This document shows positions 3,650 through 5,847 of a stretch of DNA of 5,847 nt, piece by piece. The position numbers were made by a program, and so were the translations under genes. Below the pieces are notes generated by a model. The model was not told the DNA's origin and did no database searches. It saw only the letters and a list, made by a program, of their open reading frames with translations. How positions within the stretch are numbered: the first letter of the stretch is position 1; the number at the start of each line of letters is the position of its first letter. Where the stretch lies: positions 1-5,847 of the forward strand of contig JAJYFI010000120.1 in assembly GCA_021790955.1 (NCBI GenBank), given 5' to 3'. The DNA is from a bacterium. Its GTDB lineage: Bacteria > Elusimicrobiota > Elusimicrobia > UBA1565 > UBA9628.

Positions 3650-5847
3650 TCAAATCTTCAAAAACTCGCCGAGTTGGCCCAGGATTTCCTGCCAGGAACC
3701 GTCGGCGAATCCTCCCTGGGCGAAGTCGGACCGTCCGCCGGCCGAGCCTTGCCGCTTTCCGGCCAAGCCTTTCGCGATCTTCGCGGCGTCGTAGCCCTTG
3801 CGCGTCAAATCCTCGGTGATGGCCAAGACGAACGACAGTCTATCGTTTTTGCCGGTCGCGAGAAAAACAGCGCCAGAGCCGACCTCCGCACGCATGCGGT
3901 CGCATGCCCCGCGCAGGCTCCGCGGATCCGCGCCATCAAGCTTTTCAGCAAGCACGGCGATCCCCCCCATGTGGGCGAGGATTTTGGCGGACTCGGCGCG
4001 CTCGGCGACGGCCTTTTCCTTAAAGCGCGAGAGGATTTCGCGCAGCTCCTTTTCCCTTCTGCGCAGGTCCGCGACGTCCGCTTTGGAACCGAGAGGTTCG
4101 GCGCTTCCGCCCAGGGAGGCGATCTCGTCCAGGAGGGACCGCTCCCTGGCGCGAAGGGACTCCAGATCCCTGGCCGCCCCTCTCGCCCGCTCCTCTTCGA
4201 ATTCCTCGGCCGCGTGGCCCGCCACGGCCTCAATGCGGCGAATACCGGATGCGGCTGATGATTCCTTGACGATGCGGAAACGGCCGATCTCGGCGGTGTT
4301 CGCGACATGCGTGCCGCCGCAGAGCTCGAGGCTGAAGCGGTCCTTCGCGTCCTCCCAGCCCTTGAGCCCGATAAGGACAAGCCGAGGACGCTCACCATAG
4401 CTCTCTCCGACAAGCGCCAGGGCTCCTAACGCGCGGGCCTGCGCCATGTCCTCCTCGCGAGTCCAAACGGGCTCCGCCTTTCCGACCTCCGCGGCGACCA
4501 TCTCCTCGACTTTGGCGATCTCATCGTGGGAGAGGGCCTTCGGGTGCGTGAAGTCGAATCGCAGCTTTTCCGCGCCGACATAGGAGCCCGCCTGGCGCAC
4601 GTGCGGCCCCAAAATGCGCCGCAACGCCTCATTGAGAAGATGCGTCGCCGTATGGTGGGGGCGGATATAGCCGCGCCTGAGGGCGTTGACCGCCGCCGCG
4701 AGTTCCATCCCGGGCTTGATCGACTTGCCGGGGAGAAGCCTCACGCGGTGCAGGATCGCCGCCCCCTCTTTACGGGTGTCGAGGACGTCTCCAAGCTTTT
4801 CGCTCCCGTCGGCCGCAAGGAGCTCCCCTTGGTCGCCGATCTGCCCCCCGCCCTCCGGGTAGAAAGGAGTGCGCTCAAGCACCACGATCCAATCGGCTTC
4901 AATAGGAGCGCAGGCAACGACGCGCGTCTTCTCCGTCAAACGGTCGTATCCCGTGAAGACGCTTTCAAGCTTGGCGGCTTCCTTAAAAAGGGCCGAAGCG
5001 GAGGGAAGAGCCTCCCCCCGCCAGGAAGACCGCGCGGTCCGCGCCGCCTCCCGCGCGCAACGCTTGAAACCTTCTTCGTCGACCCCCACGCCGCGCTCCT
5101 GGGCGATCTCGCGGGTCATCTCAAGAGGAAAGCCGAAGGTGTCATAGAGCCTGAAGGCGTCCTCTCCGGGCAGGACGCCGCGTCCCTTTTCGAGCAGCCG
5201 CTCCAGCTCGCGCTTGCCCACGTCGAGCGTCTCAAGAAACTTCTGCTCCTCCGCCCGGATGGCCTCGCGGGCGCCGTCCATCGAAGCCGCGAGCTCCGGG
5301 TAGGCGTCCCCATAGATCGCCGCGACGGGCTCCACAAGCTCGTGGAGAAATGGCCCCAGGAACCCGAAGAGATGTCCGTAATTGACCGCCCGGCGGATGA
5401 GCCGCCTCAAGGCGTAGCCGCGCTCGGTGTTGGTGGGAATCAGCCCCTCCGACACGAGCATGACCGCGGCTCGCGCATGATCGGCGATCACATGGAGCGG
5501 CTCGGCGCGGCCGGAGAAGGGCCGTCGGCTCCCCTCGATCTCAAGGCCCGTCCGATCCCGAACGATGGCCTTGATCTTGTCGACGATGGGAGCGAACAAA
5601 TCGGTGTGAAAGGGCGACGCAGCGCCGCTCGCGGCGAAAGCGATGCGCTCAAGTCCCATGCCGGTGTCGATATTGCGCCGAGGCAGGGGATCGAGGCCGC
5701 CGTCTTCGCGCCGGTCGAACTGAGTGAACACCAAGTTCCAGATCTCGAGATAGCGGTCGCAGTCGCAGCCAGGCCCGCAATCGGTCTTGCCGCAGCCGTA
5801 AGAAGACCCCAAATCCCAATAAATTTCGGAACAAGGGCCGCAGGGGC
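3650..5847 (-). CDS. alaS: Alanyl-tRNA synthetase, 5' end outside the window
   Basis: It attaches alanine to tRNA-Ala using ATP, and edits Ser and Gly mischarged onto it, in the cytoplasm. There are 731 visible residues ending at the TGA at 3652-3650; the frame is open through the window edge. The first visible residues read PCGPCSEIYWD, the class II catalytic-core motif, so about 160 N-terminal residues are missing. Counting from the first whole codon: DTGMGLERIA (motif 3) at about 60-69; the linker and tRNA-recognition region with RPFSGRAEPLHVIADHARA near 108-125; the editing domain with H398/H402 (HTATH) and C509/H513 (CGGTH), the expected zinc-binding set; a coiled coil at about 545-615; and the C-Ala/DHHA1 domain ending in GGRSDFAQGG. 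All key residues seen are intact. A TTG at 5812 is an internal leucine codon, not the start. The gene is probably co-transcribed with tRNA-Arg. Confidence 0.97.
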   Translation of the reverse strand, partial: PCGPCSEIYWDLGSSYGCGKTDCGPGCDCDRYLEIWNLVFTQFDRREDGGLDPLPRRNIDTGMGLERIAFAASGAASPFHTDLFAPIVDKIKAIVRDRTGLEIEGSRRPFSGRAEPLHVIADHARAAVMLVSEGLIPTNTERGYALRRLIRRAVNYGHLFGFLGPFLHELVEPVAAIYGDAYPELAASMDGAREAIRAEEQKFLETLDVGKRELERLLEKGRGVLPGEDAFRLYDTFGFPLEMTREIAQERGVGVDEEGFKRCAREAARTARSSWRGEALPSASALFKEAAKLESVFTGYDRLTEKTRVVACAPIEADWIVVLERTPFYPEGGGQIGDQGELLAADGSEKLGDVLDTRKEGAAILHRVRLLPGKSIKPGMELAAAVNALRRGYIRPHHTATHLLNEALRRILGPHVRQAGSYVGAEKLRFDFTHPKALSHDEIAKVEEMVAAEVGKAEPVWTREEDMAQARALGALALVGESYGERPRLVLIGLKGWEDAKDRFSLELCGGTHVANTAEIGRFRIVKESSAASGIRRIEAVAGHAAEEFEEERARGAARDLESLRARERSLLDEIASLGGSAEPLGSKADVADLRRREKELREILSRFKEKAVAERAESAKILAHMGGIAVLAEKLDGADPRSLRGACDRMRAEVGSGAVFLATGKNDRLSFVLAITEDLTRKGYDAAKIAKGLAGKRQGSAGGRSDFAQGGFADGSWQEILGQLGEFLKI

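Noticed and set aside
3674..4400. Long plus-strand open frames across the alaS region (about 194 and 200 codons)
   Set aside because: They lie antisense to well-conserved alaS and are rich in Ser, Arg, Ala and Pro, as expected for shadow frames of GC-rich coding DNA. No motifs or ribosome binding sites support them.
5810..5812. TTG as the start codon of alaS
   Set aside because: Upstream codons continue in frame as the conserved PCGPCSEIYWD motif to the window edge, so this is an internal leucine.

Overview
This is a bacterial chromosomal window, GC-rich by eye. An old-looking mobile island appears to sit beside a tRNA gene. The organism cannot be named from these genes. The alanyl-tRNA synthetase is of ordinary bacterial type and the tRNA-Arg lacks an encoded CCA end, which argues against a typical enterobacterium. 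Nothing more specific is supported.

The two flanks are on the minus strand and look like housekeeping or host DNA. On the right, alaS (3650 to the window edge, 5' end missing) is followed after one base by tRNA-Arg(CCG) (3577-3648). On the left, a well-formed sigma70-type promoter (1025-1053) drives a 252-residue coiled-coil protein (217-975). Twelve bases beyond that lies the start of a second minus-strand gene (1-204), which runs off the window and encodes a Pro/Ala-rich protein of unknown function.

Between the flanks, about 2.5 kb is packed with genes on the plus strand only: a complete tyrosine recombinase (1141-2106), a 73-residue two-knuckle zinc protein (2115-2336), an ORF6N-domain protein whose start overlaps the zinc gene (2333-2872), and a HigB/HigA-type toxin-antitoxin pair (2917-3279 and 3269-3559). 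The block ends 17 bases short of the tRNA 3' end. Near its left edge (1065-1088) is a diverged copy of the sequence at the tRNA 3' end (3569-3594), in the same orientation. The simplest reading is a minimal integrative element inserted at tRNA-Arg, with the recombinase at the far end and an addiction module next to the tRNA. The att assignment is inference, because the two copies are not identical.

The observations most worth checking are: the diverged att-like repeats; a near-perfect 29-bp palindrome inside the ORF6N gene; a strong promoter and half-site cluster that overlap the toxin start codon instead of preceding it; and the one-base gap between the alaS stop codon and tRNA-Arg. No CRISPR array, rRNA or insertion sequence is visible. 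No stretch above 300 bases lacks a gene; the longest, 976-1140, holds the coiled-coil gene's promoter, the att-like repeat and the recombinase ribosome binding site.
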